DNA of 64,000 nucleotides, taken from positions 585,327 through 649,326 of the forward strand of contig BCKL01000001.1 in assembly GCA_001600635.1 (NCBI GenBank), written 5' to 3'. Position 1 is the stretch's first letter. Every line of letters starts with the position of its first letter. The position numbers were made by a program, and so were the translations under genes. The stretch is from Leucosporidium creatinivorum. Lineage: Eukaryota; Basidiomycota; Microbotryomycetes; Leucosporidiales; Leucosporidiaceae. Shown here in pieces: positions 41,635 to 53,462 of this stretch. Under the pieces are notes generated by a model. That model saw only the letters and a list, made by a program, of their open reading frames with translations. It was not told the origin of the DNA and made no database searches.

Positions 41635-42798
41635 ATGACCTCCGCCGAGCCTCCCACCCCCATCGCCTCGCCTCCCTCCTCGCCGCGCCTCCCTGTCGAG
41701 CTACTCGCCCAAATCGTCGACGAAGCTGCGGGAGACCGCGACCACGTCGACTATACCACCCTCCGCCACCTCTGCCTCTCGTCGAGAAGCATTCTCCCCT
41801 TCGCTCGACAAGCACTGTACCGCGAGGTTAGGGTCACCTTCCAAGATGTCGACCGAGATCTCGAATACAGGGACCCGGCTTCTTTCGATCCCGATGGCCC
41901 CGACACAATCCCAGACGGGGCGCAACTTCAAGCTGCTCTCGAAGAAGCTCCCCATCTCGCGAGCCTCGTGCGCACCGTTTGCATTCACTTCGCCAACGAT
42001 TACCATTCGGCGGCTCCTTTCGTGGCGACTACTACAGCTCCATTTCTTGAGATGTGCCGCAACATCAAGGCCTTTCGAGCTTCCGGTGCACACGTTGTCG
42101 AGGAGGAAGCCAGCTCCATCGCCGCAGAGCTTTCCGCTAATCTCCCCGACCTCGTCCATCTCAGCATCGGACTCGGCTTGGATACCGTCCTCCTTCTATC
42201 TCGTACAACGAGTCTCAAGCATCTCCACCTGTTCGAGCTGGACGAATATCCCTACGCCGAGTTCATCTGGGTCGACTCGCTCAAGGCCGTTTCCTTCGCC
42301 TTCAAGCTCGTCTCACTGCAATGGGACATCTCCGGCCACCCTCAGCTGTTCTCTACCCTCACTCGGAGCTCCGCTTCGTCCCTCGCCCGCCTCCGCTGCG
42401 TTGACGAAGCATCGTCCGATCTCGCGCCGCATTTGACGGCTTTCACCCATCTCTGCTATCTTGAATTCGCGGACCATTCTGCCAGTCCCGGGGAACGGTA
42501 TGACGCCGGTGTTCTAGCCGCTCTCTCATCGTTACCCCACCTCTTAAGTCTACGCCTGTCAGGCGTCGGCTGTCCTCTCGCGCTCCTCAGCCACCTCCCG
42601 CTGAATTTGGAGGCGATCAGCTGCGATGGGCCAGGAGTCAACGGAGCGATGTTCAAAGATTTGTTGCTGGACAAGGGGCCACTCAGTCTTGGTCGTGTTG
42701 TTATCGAAGACAACGGGTGGGTCGACTGGGGAAAGCTCGGCGCCGAGCACGGCTGGCAGGTGGAACGCTTTGGGGAGAAGGTCGTGTTGACGAGATAG
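41635..42798 (+). CDS. F-box-like protein
   Basis: A single-exon protein of 387 residues. After a short Pro/Ser-rich start, LPVELLAQIVDEAAG forms an F-box-like helix, followed by LRHLCLSSRSILPFARQALY, the same continuation seen in the copies at 8-28 kb. The rest has leucine-rich segments: LPDLVHLSIGL, TTSLKHLHLFELDEYP, LTAFTHLCYLEFAD and LPHLLSLRLSGVG. It ends GEKVVLTR. It is a more distant member of the local family. The substrate is unknown. The start at 41635 fits directly after a leader intron acceptor. Confidence 0.72.
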   Translation: MTSAEPPTPIASPPSSPRLPVELLAQIVDEAAGDRDHVDYTTLRHLCLSSRSILPFARQALYREVRVTFQDVDRDLEYRDPASFDPDGPDTIPDGAQLQAALEEAPHLASLVRTVCIHFANDYHSAAPFVATTTAPFLEMCRNIKAFRASGAHVVEEEASSIAAELSANLPDLVHLSIGLGLDTVLLLSRTTSLKHLHLFELDEYPYAEFIWVDSLKAVSFAFKLVSLQWDISGHPQLFSTLTRSSASSLARLRCVDEASSDLAPHLTAFTHLCYLEFADHSASPGERYDAGVLAALSSLPHLLSLRLSGVGCPLALLSHLPLNLEAISCDGPGVNGAMFKDLLLDKGPLSLGRVVIEDNGWVDWGKLGAEHGWQVERFGEKVVLTR

Positions 42799-43319
42799 GA
42801 GGGACGAAATGGATACTTGCTTTGCTATGCTGTAACATACAATGACTGACTGGCTGTCTGCTGTCGCCTTGAGAGAAGCGAAAGAGAGACGACGAGGTCG
42901 GCGTTGGATTGCCGAGTAGCCAGCCCGCGTAGCTAGGTCTAGCAGGGTGTGAGCCGACCAAAAAGCTCTGCAGTAGTGAGCCAGATAGCAGGCGCAGCTC
43001 GATAGCTTCCCTTGAGACAAGATCTTGAGAGCGAGAGAGCACAATCGCCGGAAGGCGAAGCAGCGCCGAATTCGCGTCGAGGGTCAGCAAAGCTGTCTCG
43101 GACCCTGCAGCTGTTCCCCAACTGGTCGAGTAATTGTCCAAGCTTCTCCAAGCCCTGCTGCATTTCACCTCGACCCACCTCGCTCGACCCTCTCCTCTCC
43201 TGCTCAAGCCAGCTCGCGCTTCGACCCTGTTTTGCTCTTCTCCCTCTCGCCTTGATCGTCGTCACTTCTGGCCAGCTACTTGTCTCTACTAGTCAAGGCA
43301 CCTACCAGCAATCTACGAG
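42799..43319. other. intergenic and leader of the next F-box-like gene
   Basis: About 520 bases without a recognisable gene. The second half is likely leader of the gene starting at 43320. No repeat of the 8-28 kb leaders could be matched here. Confidence 0.3.
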
Positions 43320-44572
43320 ATGGAAGCTCTACCACTCGACAAGCTCAGCCTCGAGGACAAGAAGGGAGCGCAGGAGCAGCCCTCGACGAGCAGCAAGAGC
43401 AAGCGGTCGGGCGCGGCGAGGAGGAAGCTGAAGAAGGAGAGGCTCGCCAAGCTCCCCAAGCTACCACCAGAGATCATCGGCCGCCTCCTCGAGCTCTGCT
43501 ACCCACCTGTGGAGTCTGTGAGCGAGCTGGTCGAGCTGCTAGCCAACGGGCTGAAGAACGAACGAGCAGCCTTCCTCGTTGGAGCATCCCTCGTTGCTCG
43601 AGATTGGACCGAAGAGGCACAGCGACTACTGTGGCAAACCATTCTGCTTCGCGACGACCGCGACTTCGATTCCTTTCTCCTCAGCGCCAACAAGAAGAGG
43701 CTCGCCGACGGCTTCGCGCTGTGGCCCTCGTTCTCGCAAGGTCAGGAAATTGGCGGAAGCCGAGCGTTTAAAGTACTGTCATCCGCTGGAGGGATCTATG
43801 AACTTTCTCTCGCCAATGTCGGGACCATCGATGATCCGCTCCCAGTCACCGTCTTCGCCGAACCGAGCCTCGCAGGTGAGTAGAGCGGTATTCGACCTGG
43901 GTCAAGGCTGACACTCTCCGGCCTACTGCAGGCGTGATTGCACTTACACTTCACAGTCTCGTTGTTCGAGAAACGCCTTCTCCCTCGCCAATCTCCTTCG
44001 CCGTCCAACTTCTCTGGTTCATCGACGTACCCTACATTCCCTACCTCTTCTCCCCCGCACGGCTCCTTTGCGCTCTACTCAAAAAGCAAGCTATGGTGTA
44101 CCTTCACGTCAGATTCAGTGACGCCGACCAAGCAGCCGACATCCAACGCTGCTTCGCCTCCGAGACCCTCGAACCCCAACTTCGCTTCGACACCATCTGG
44201 AAGCTGACCCTCGACCTACAAGCTCCTGAATTGGACGTCACCAACTTGGTGAGGAGTTGCACCAAGCTGGGTATACTCATCACCAACCAGATCTCACAGA
44301 AGCTCCTGCTGGCCGCATGCACGACTCTCGAGGTGCTTTGCCTTCGCCGATTGGAAGTCTCTTCGGCAGACTACCCCGAGGACGTTTATACCGAGGCAGA
44401 CTACAGCCTCATTCTCGACTGGATGACCGGACAACATCCCTACCGAAGCCCATCTTCCCTCAGGGCTCTTGAGCTTCCTGCCATGCCGCCGGCGCGCCAC
44501 CTGCACAGCGCGGCTACTACTTTCACGACCATGTGGTGCAGAATGAGCCAGATTGCGCTGAGGTGGAGGTGA
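43320..44572 (+). CDS. F-box-like protein, two exons
   Basis: It starts MEALPLDKLSLEDKKGAQEQ, followed by a lysine-rich stretch (SKRSGAARRKLKKERLAKL). Then come LPPEIIGRLLELCYPPV and LVGASLVARDWTEEAQRLLW, a clear F-box-like helix and its continuation. The intron lies near 43874-43931, after AEPSLA. The second exon gives GVIALTLHSLVVRETPSPSP and loosely leucine-rich sequence (FDTIWKLTLDLQAPELDVTN, CTTLEVLCLRRLEVSS). The stop follows RMSQIALRWR at 44572. The end is abrupt for this type of protein, so another exon is possible. Confidence 0.65.
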
Positions 44573-45104
44573 AGGTGAGGTGCCATGTCGACCGGCTGTC
44601 AAGAGGTCGATCGTCGCTGATGCTCGACCCCAGCAGCGCCGAGCGCGCAGAAGCTTTGTGAGCGTTGAAGTACGAGTCCCAGACCTGAGCTGAGTAGCTG
44701 GGGGAGTGGAGCTTAGCTTGTTCCGGAATACGACGATGTAGGCGAAGCATCTCCAGTCTGTCGGCAAATGCGAGGCGAAATCGGGCTCGGCGATGGCCCA
44801 AGGCGGCGCCGAAGCTCATGAGTGTGCACACGAGAGGCTGAGAGCAGTTCCAATTACTTCCAAGAAGAGCTGCAGACGCCTCTGTAGCTCTTCAGTTTCG
44901 GAGAAGAACTCCACTTCGAACCGACAGACGCCTCTTCGCCTCAGCCCACACTCGACGTGCGTCTCGATGGCAGCTTCGCCTTGGTCGTCCTCCAGCTCAT
45001 TCGCCTCGTGCTTCACCTCATCCCCTGCATCCGACTCTGCACCTTTGTCTCGTTCATCGCCCGCCCGCGCCCGCTCCCAGAGTCGCCGCCGCATTTCGCG
45101 ACCG
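44573..45104. other. intergenic or upstream exons of the next gene
   Basis: An open frame on plus extends upstream from 45105 to 44793 in the same phase as the next gene, but its composition (Ser/Arg-rich) does not look conserved. It may be leader. No other feature is seen. Confidence 0.3.
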
Positions 45105-45967
45105 ATGAGCAAGAGGGTCCATTTTGTCCAGCCTGAAACCCGCCCACAAAGTCAGGCGGTGAGCGTGCTGCTCGCTGGGACTACTCCCATCCATCAACGC
45201 TGGAGCGCGACCGGCAAGAGCATTGAGGCGCTCGAGCGGGATGAGCGCGACTCGCAAGAGCAGCGAACGAGGAGTCGAAGGAGGGAGCTCAAGTACAGCA
45301 TCTACACGAGGGATCATGTCGAGCTCCTCGGTGAGAGCTAACTCTCAGGGAAGCATCGCCGAGCGCAGCTGACGCCTTTCGCAGCCAAGGACGACTCGCT
45401 CATCTGCAACTGGCTCAGGACGATGGATTGTGAGTTTGACAGATCTGTAGCTGATCCACGCTGACCATCTGCGACCTAGTACCACCCTCGCGCAGCGTCA
45501 CGCCGGCCCCCTCTTTCGACCGACTCCCCGAGATTCCTACGCCGCCTCTTTCGCCCTCTTCTTCTGAGTCGACGCCCAGCGGTTCGCCTTGGAGCTCCTC
45601 TGACCCCCGCACGCCCGAACTCTCCACCTCGACCTCCGCCTTGGCGAGCAGTCCACCCTCAGCTTCGGCTCACACCCCTAGCAGGACTTCCCGCCTCTTT
45701 CACCCCACACAATGGCTCGGCCGTTCTCCCTCCACCTCGACATCTCCTCCGTCGTCCCCTCGCTCCTCCACCGACCTCGACGAACCCGCTACCCTCTCTC
45801 CCAAAGCCGAGGAGTGGGAGCTCGTCGCCGAAGATGAGCAGGAGGATCATGGCTGGGAGGATTTCCAGCATCCTCTGGGCGAGAGGGGAATGAGGGCTAT
45901 GATCAAGCCGCATCCCTTGGTCAAAGCGGGGAGGAGATACAAGACGAGGGCTTTGGAGGGAGCGTAG
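45105..45967 (+). CDS. unknown basic/serine-rich protein, three exons
   Basis: I do not recognise this protein. The start MSKRVHFVQPETRPQSQ is chosen because an upstream extension is low-complexity. Exon 1 ends RRRELKYSIYTRDHVELL. A short exon AKDDSLICNWLRTMD follows, joined in phase to LPPSRSVTPAPSFDRLP. The middle is Ser/Thr/Pro-rich with many SP/TP sites (possible kinase targets). The end holds a compact stretch with an acidic, tryptophan-containing core (EEWELVAEDEQEDHGWEDFQ) and then MRAMIKPHPLVKAGRRYKTR. Both introns have good GTGAG and CTGAC/CAG or CGACCTAG signals, which supports a real gene. Confidence 0.6.
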
Positions 45968-46207
45968 TCGACTTGGAGGCTGGAGCGAGCGGCGTTCGGA
46001 TTGCATGATTTACCCTTGAGTTATGTTTGGATTGAGGAATGTCTCCGATATTGATGTGCTGTAGTGACCTTGTAGCTTTGCGATATTAAGCTTTACTCTC
46101 AACTTTCGCGAGAAAGACGAAGAAGGAGCGCCGAACTCACTTTAGCTCGCCGTCGAACGCCACATTGAGACAAGCGTGTAGTGTATAGCAACAAGAACGA
46201 AAGACAG
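45968..46207. other. convergent 3' region
   Basis: The 240 bases lie between the convergent stops of the unknown gene (plus) and REV1 (minus). They should hold both 3' ends; no other feature is seen. Confidence 0.35.
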
Positions 46208-49200
46208 CTAACCAAGGAGACTACTACCGTAAGCAAGCCTCACCGCCTCCTGCACCCTCACTCGCGCCCTCCCCAAGGCATCCCACCACGCCCTCGCCGA
46301 GCCCCTCGCCTCAGCCTCCCTCCCACACTCCTCGCTCAAGAGATACTCCCACCATTCCAGCACATCTATCGCCTTCGCCACATTGCACTCCTTGTCCCTC
46401 GCAACGCACTTCTCGAGATACTTGGCCAGCTTCTCGAGATCGCTGTCGAGCGGAACCTCGCCCTTCTTCTCCTGCACCCACTTCTCAAGGACGTCGCGAA
46501 CATCCTCGAGGGTCTCCCGCCGCATGAAACGTGATGAAGGGCGAACGACGACCTCGCGCAGGCCAATGCGGTGGGCGTCGGCGTCGCGAAGAGCTCGGCG
46601 ATGAGTCGTGACCTTGAGGCTCGCTTGCTGCTTGAGCTGAGTGCGCCCCTCTGCCGTGAGTTGCTTGCGGACGGAGGTGGAGAATGAGCGGAAGTCGGTG
46701 ATGTTCCACTCGAGGAGGTCGAGCTCATCGTCGGTGAGGAAGGGGGGATTGGGTGCTGGAGGAGGAGGAGGTGGAGGGTCGGCGGGCGACGAGGCAAGCG
46801 AGAGGGTGAGGTCGATGGCGGAGGGAAGAGGAGGAGGGGTAGTCGACTTGCTCTTGCTCTTGCTGCGCTCATTGCCGAGAGTAGGCTTGCTCGAGTGACC
46901 GCGGAGCGTCGACTGGCGCTTCTCGGGCTTGGGTGCGAACTTGCTCCTCCTCATCGTCGCTAGCTGCTCCGACTGCACGTCGCGAGGGAGGGCACGGTAG
47001 ATCTCGGGGTCGATACCGTAGTGTACGAGCTCCGAGTCGGGGACTTGCTGCGTTGACGGAGGCGTGGGAGGAGCTGCTCGCTTGCGGCGGTTGAAGAGGG
47101 AGGGAATGTGCTCGGAGGGGCGCTCCTTGTGGATGGGAGCAGACTTGACGACGAGGCGAGCGAGCTTCTTGGGAGGTGGCGGTGGCGAAGAGGTGTCGGA
47201 GTCGGAGTCGCTGAGAATGATGATGGAGGGATCCTTGCGAAGGGAGCGCCGAGCCGACGAGAGCTGCTGAGCTGGCGGAGGGAGCATCACTTCGAGCGGT
47301 GAGGGCGACGGCTCGTGCTCCTTCGGCGGCGGAGGTCGGAGTAGCTCGGTAGTCGACTTGGAGGGTTTGGTGGGCGGCGGAGGAGGCCGAGGAGCGGCGG
47401 CGAACGACAGCATCGACTGCCCCTTCTCCCTCGCGGCATCGACCGACCTCCCATCCTTCTCAAGCTTCTGCAGCTGGATCCCAATCCCCCGCAGCTCCTT
47501 CGGCTCGATCTTCATCCTCCTCAGCAGCGTCCGAGCGACTTCGCCGACGACCTTGCCATCGTCGGTCGCGGATCCTCCTGGTCCGGCGATACGATCCGAC
47601 GAGTTCTGCGTGATGCAGTGACCGTGGCCGAGGAACTTGGGAGGGTCGATGGACGAGTCGGGGTGGCGTTGCATGATCTTGAGGCTGAGAGAGCGAGCCT
47701 TAAGGCCGGCCTCGCGAAGGCGTTTGGCTGTCTCCTCGCCTAGCTCTCGCATGAAGCGCTGTGAGAGGTCGAGAGGGTCAGCTGCGGCAAGCAGCGGGCT
47801 CTTAATACAACTCACCTTGACCTGCTCCTCCTCCTCGAACCGGATCCCGTAGTTGACCTCGGTCGACACCGACTGCCTCGCCTTGCCCACGTCCAAATCC
47901 CTGTCGTCAACTCCCCTCGCAAACTCGGCAAACTTCCTTCCCTGCTTCTCTCCTAACACCCTCATCAACTCCGACTGTCTGACTCTGAGTAACCCACCAA
48001 CAGTCGTGACCTCCAACTCCTCCTCGAGCTTGTTCCTCGTGCTCCAGCCGATTCCGGGCAGGTCGTCCACCGAGAGCGGATCGAGAAAGGAGGGAACAAG
48101 GTCTGGAGTGAGGTGAAAGGCGTTGGCGGGCTTGGCTTNGCGACTGGCGAGGCGGGCGAGGAGGATGTTGTGCGAGATGCCAATGGAGGCGGGNCAGCCT
48201 GTAGCGGCGAGAATCTCGGCGCGGATGGAGTGGGCGAGGTCGAGAGCGGGGTCGGAGGAAGTGGAAGAGGCGGGATTGGAGGGGAGCTTGATTTCCATGA
48301 GGACCTCGTCGATCGAGACGGCTTGGAGGAGGGAGGCATGCGAGAGGAGGATCTCGTAGAATCGAGAGGCGATGCTGTAGAGTGACGATAGGATCAGTAG
48401 TGATCTTGAGGGAGAATCCAAACTTCGAGCTCACCTCTTGTAAAGATCAAACTCGAACGGGATCGTAACGAGCTCGGGGCACGTCTCCCTGGCTCGACCG
48501 AGACTGCGAAGGCGAGAGCGAGGCGAGTCAGCTTCAGGCCCATGAACGCAAGGGAAGCAGATAACTCACCTGATACCGCTCCTGACTCCCTTCGCCCTCG
48601 CCTCATACGAGCAAGCCGAAATCTCGCTCGTGCTCGACGCCGAATCCTCGCCTCCCCTCGAATGGCACACGGCGACGGCCTTGCTTCTGAGCTCCGGCCT
48701 CGTAGTAAGCCCCGCACTGACGAAGAAGCAATCAAAGTCGACATGGAAGATGATGCGGTCGTCGCTTGGCGTCCCGGTGAGCTTCTTCGCTCGAGTCGGC
48801 TGGGCGCTGGAGGGCTGTAGGCTGGCGACGAGGGCTTTGAGCTCTTCCTTCCCGGAGCTGAGGAAGTGTAAACGCGACTGTTGGAAGTACTTGACGAGGA
48901 AGTCGGGGGCGACAGAGGTGTGTTTGGCCATCCACTCCGGGTCGCTGAGCAGAGCGACCGTCTTCTCAGACTTGCCGGCCTCGGGAAGATATCCTCGCGA
49001 CTGCTTGGTAGGTGCATGAGGAGAGTCGGTAGTGGCGGGGGAGCGAGGTGCCGGTACTTGCTGTTTGACGGGGGTGGCGGGAGTAGTGGGACGAGGAGGA
49101 GGCTTTGGTCGAGGCTGAAAGACGGCGCCTGTCGTCTTCGCCGAAGCTCGGAGAGCGTCTTGGGCGAGACGAACTCCTCGTTCCGAGAGAGACTCGATGG

Positions 49201-50110
49201 TCTCGATGTTGTCCTTAGCCGTGGTCGCCGAGTCCTTCTCGCCTATCGCCTTCATCGCCGAGGTGGTAGGTCTTGCCGTTGCCGGCGCCGAGCCGCTCTG
49301 CTGTGCTACCACGCTGGCCGGTGTCGATGGTACCGCTCCTCGAGCTACCCCCATGCTGAAGAGACTCTTCTGCGCCGACTGGGTGCCGAGGCGACCGAGT
49401 CCGTCGTCAAAAGCGAAGAGTCCCTCGCGCTCGGGGTTGACCTTGGCGGCGAAGAGCGAGTAGTCGCGCCAATCGAGTCGACGTCCTGCCTTGACGGAAT
49501 CGGTGATCCAGTCGGGCGTCGCGACCTTGTACGCCTTGAGCTCCTTGCGCTTGGAAGGCGTGAGCGTCGAGGCGATGATGTGCGTAACTAGGCCGAGCTT
49601 GTCCAGGTAGGGGACATATTCTCCTCCGTACAGCACGATGAGGTTGCTCAGTTCTGGTAGCGGGATCCCAGTGTAGCCATTGATCTGTTGTGGTGTAGTG
49701 GTCAGCTGAGGCGTATCGCTGAACGGCGTCCGGCCCACGTAGATGGAGAGGTCCTTGAACAGCTGGGGGCGCTGTACCCCATCTTGAGCAAGTAGGTGCT
49801 CTCGCTGATGCGCCAGCTTCTTCCGCTTGTTGCGCAGGTACTTGCCTTCGAGCCGTCGCAAGTCAGCTTCAGGTGTCGCTCGAGGGTGTAGCTTCTGTAG
49901 CTCACCTCCTTCGCCGAAGCCCGTGACATCATATGCACTATCGTAGTCCTGCTCAGGCTCCTGCTCCGGTACACGCTTGGACGAGGAGGCGAAGGCTTTC
50001 AAGTCGGGTTGAATGAGAGCGTTGTCCTCGATGGCGAGCAGCGACTCTTCGAAGCCGTCGTCCGAGGCCAAGAATGCATCGTAAGAGTCCAAGCCCGAAG
50101 GCTGCGCCAT
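46208..50110 (-). CDS. REV1: REV1 translesion DNA polymerase (deoxycytidyl transferase)
   Basis: Rev1 is a Y-family polymerase that inserts dCMP opposite damage and scaffolds Pol zeta. The start is MAQPSGLDSYDAFLAS. The BRCT domain lies near residues 120-220: after an in-frame intron is removed, SIY joins INGYTGIPLPELSNLIVLYG, and KVATPDWITDSVKAGRRLDW ends the fold. The catalytic domain opens RIIFHVDFDCFFVSAGL, the metal-binding aspartates of the palm. ISACSYEARAKGVRSGI and the second motif AVSIDEVLMEI follow, with the carboxylates D and E in SIDE. PLSVDDLPGIGWSTRNKL is the helix-hairpin-helix of the thumb. A little-finger region with RLREAGLKARSLSLKIMQRH comes next. A Pro/Ser-rich linker leads to a helical C-terminus (about 46208-46500), the place of the Rev1 partner-binding domain. 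Two ambiguous bases lie within the palm and fingers at 48139 and 48194. Confidence 0.92.
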
Positions 50111-50487
50111 TGCTGAAGTGTCGCGAGCTGAGGTCGAGATATGGTCGAGGGAGAGAGGCGAGCCACCTTCGCGCGCGAGACAAGGCTCTCGAGTTGACTT
50201 CTTGGGAGGAGTGTCTGAGACGACGTGGGAAGTACGAGGGCTTTATGTACACAAGGACAGCTCGCCGAGCTGCTCCTTCTCGCTTTGCAGACCCAACCGA
50301 ACCTTCGCCGAGCCGGAACCTCTCCCTCATCGCCGAGCACTGATCAAGTCGTCGCAAATTGCAAGACGATAGTGCGTGGGAGGTATAACACACTCCAAAA
50401 AAAAAACCTAAGCAAACGAACCGAGACGATCAAGCTAACCAGAACTGATTTGACGAAGGCGAGACCAGCGCCGAAGCGCCGAGCAGA
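50111..50487. other. intergenic, promoter of REV1
   Basis: It separates the REV1 start from the stop of the sugar transporter, both on minus. A run of nine A at about 50398-50406 is the only clear simple sequence. No gene is seen. Confidence 0.35.
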
Positions 50488-53462
50488 CTATTTCTCCGCC
50501 TCGACAAGGACGTTTCCACCCTCCTGGACGACGATCTGGACAAGGCAATAGCGGAGATCAGTTTCAGTCCCCTGCGAGGTGTGAGACGGTCCAGCGCGAC
50601 TAGACAGCGCCGAACTTACTCGCTTCGTCGCCTGAGAAGCTGCCACAGGTCGGGCGGCGCTGAAGATCTCCTCGAGCTCCTGCAGTTTGAGAGGTTCCCA
50701 AAGATTAGCGAACGACCCGAAAGTGACGGCGGCCTTACTCAGCGGTCGTGTTCAGCAGCCGTACGCACCTCGAGAGTTCGGCCTTGAGTCTCGACACAGA
50801 AAAAGTACCAAATCGCGGCCTCCACAACGTTCCAGCATACAAACACGAGCGCGTACCGATTACCTAGGTTCTGGAGGCCGATAGGGCCGGCATATCTGTG
50901 TCAAAACTAGGTCAGCGGCAGTAGAAAGCCCTCCGACGAGTCTGGGCGACTCCAGATTAGCTGGCGGCGACCCCAGACGAGCCGGTAGCGTCTCGGGACG
51001 GTACAAAGATTAATAACTAACGCGTTGATGAATCCGACAGCGCTGACGGTAAAGGCGTAGAGCGACATTCCCTTGGCGCGAGAATCTGCGAACGCCGAGA
51101 GGGCCGAAAGCGTCAGTTTCAGCGCTTGAGAGGCTCCAGGGTGAGCCGTAGAGCTCAAGCTCACTCGTCTGTAAGCACTCAACAGGGTACAGAGCCTGAA
51201 GAGGAGTGTAGGTGGCCGAGTAGAGGATGTTGAAGAGGAAGAAGAAAGCGACGGCCGCTCGTCCGATGTTGAGATTCTGCTTGCCGACCTCCATCTTGCC
51301 CCACTCTTCGGAGAGAGCGGCGTGGACACCAAGTAGTGTAGCGCATCCGAGCGTTCCCCAGATGAGGATGGGGCGACGAGAGGCTCGGTCGGCCACGGCG
51401 ACTCCTACTCCGGCTCCGATGGCGGAAGTGATGGAGTTGACGAGGTTGAGGACGAACTGCATGATACTAGAATAGCCAAGGCTTTGGTATATTATAATGT
51501 TGAAGTAACCGAGCGAATCACGGTAACTTATATTAGCTTTAGAGCGTCGTCGGGGGGGAACAGGCGAACGAAACAACTCACTCCGTTGCCTGTGGGATCC
51601 ATGAAGACGAGAAGAGCATGTCAGTGATGTGTAGAGCGCCATGGGGGCATCTAGGGTAGTATGGAGCTCTCCACAGCGGTAGGGACGGCCGTGAAGCGTC
51701 GCTCGGCGACAGGACTCACCGCTGAACTGGCCAAAGATGCCCATAGTGACGACCATGAAGATGCGCCACCTCGCCGCACCCGTGTTGAAGAGCTCGCGGT
51801 AGTCCCACCACCTCTTGTCGGCTCCAGTAGTCGAGATATCTGCCTTCATCTCGGCCCCCTCGAGCTCGACGAGAGGGTTGGCCGGATCGCCGTTGCCGTG
51901 GTACTTGGTGAGGATGGCGCGAGCTTCGTCGTCTCGGTCGTTCGCGATGAGCCATCGAGGCGACTCGGGCTGTGGAAGAGGGACGAGATCGGCGAGGAGA
52001 ACGGCGAAAGAGTAAGCGCCCGCGACCGCCGAGCGCTCTCAGCGACAGACCAGAACTCACGAGGAAGAAGACGGAGCAGCAGAGGACAACAGCGGGGAAG
52101 CACTGAAAGAGAAGAGGAAGGCGCCACGACCAGTCGGAGGTCATGTACGAGGTTCCAAGAGTGATGGCGGCAGCGGGAATGGATCCTCCGAACCATCCCT
52201 ACGAGTCGAGCAGGTCAGCAAGGCTCGACCCAAGTGAGTGCGGTCGTGTCAAGCCTGCCCGACTTACACAGTTGTAGAAACCGGTAGCTCGGCCGCGCCA
52301 GGCGGGAGGAGCGATCTCGACACAGTAGGAAGGGCAAGCGCAAGTGACGGGTGCGATGCCGAATCCTGAGGAGCAGTGTGTGAGCTCAGTAGTCTACTGA
52401 GTAGCCTGCCTTCCCGCTCACCGAGGATGAAGCGACCAGCAATCTGCGACGCGGAGGTCAGCGAGCGCCGAGGTCGAGCTTGCACTGTGCAGCGGCGACA
52501 ACTCACGAATTGACCACGAGTCTCAGCCGAAGTGACGACGACGGATCCGATGATGATGATAAGACTTCCTGCAGAGCGGGAAGGGCCGGGGGAGGGAGTG
52601 GAGCGAGGGCGAAAAAGTCGAGAGAGGTCAGCGACGGTCTCGAAGGGAGAACAGCGGTGATAAGGAGAAGTTGAAAGGTATACTTACCAACGAACATCCC
52701 GACTCGACGTCCCCAGCGATCGGTGAGGGGTCCAGAAACGAAAGCACCGGCCTGAGGGATCGCCGAGATGTCAGCGCCGAGCAGCGACACTGAGTTACGC
52801 AAGGCTCACCATGTTTCCAACGGTGTAGATGGCGAAGCTGTAAGATTTCAAGGACACTGAAGCGTCAGCGGGATTGTCCAGAACAGCGACACTAGGTGAT
52901 GACCGGCGAGAGGATATGAGGCGCTCACATGATGCCGGTCGTCGCGCCGAGTTTGCTACTATTGAACTTGTGCTGGTAGGGAGCCATGCCGTTGATAGCC
53001 TGTAGAGCGAGCGGCGAGATGAGCTGGTGCTCCGTAGCGGTCTGCAGAAACGAACTCGGCGACTCACGTTCATGAGCGAGCCATCGTAGCCGTTGGCGCA
53101 GGATCCGAGGAAGCAGACAAAGATGCAGTAGTACATGACCATGGCAGCGCGAGACCAAGTTGCGGTCTTGTGCTCGGCCTGAGTGGCGACGACGAGAGCA
53201 GCTGTCGGAGTCGGCGGAGAGCGGGGACGGGTTCGGCGAAGAGAAAACAGGTCAGCTAGCGGTCGCTGGCAGACGGCAAAACGCGCGGCGACTCATTAGC
53301 ATGTTACATACCGGATCTGACTTCCTGGACGGCGTTTCCCTCCTTGTTGAGCTCTGCAACTCGGTGAACTCGGCCACCAAAGCTCGACACGGGCTGAGCG
53401 GATCTCTCGAGGTCGGTCGCCTCCGAGTTGAGCGAAGAGCCCTTCTCGATAGAGCTGGACAT
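50488..53462 (-). CDS. MFS sugar transporter, lactose-permease-like
   Basis: A 12-helix plasma-membrane sugar:proton symporter by family. It starts MSSSIEKGSSLNSEA. Exons give WSRAAMVMYYCIFVCFLGSC, ANGYDGSLMNAINGM, then GPLTDRWGRRVGMFVG (the D-R-x-G-R-R motif after helix 2) and FIAGRFILGFGIA. PAWRGRATGFYNCGWFGGS and the loop motif FFLPESPRWLIANDR come next. The second half includes IFMVVTMGIFGQFSGNG, LGYFNIIIYQSLGYSSIMQF, VADRASRRPILIWG and FVCWNVVEAAIWYFFCVETQ, then GRTLEELQEIF. PESPRWL and VETQGRTLEE are standard for the sugar-porter family; the GNGLGYFN core points to the lactose/cellobiose-permease branch. One junction (51513-51589) is unusual. The gene sits next to GH2 and GH1 enzymes, and a deleted copy lies at 29215-29665. 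Confidence 0.86.

Noticed and set aside
49680-49740. Extra residues in the REV1 BRCT (after SIY)
   Set aside because: They are an intron of 54 nt that happens to be open in frame; removing it gives the conserved YINGYTG.
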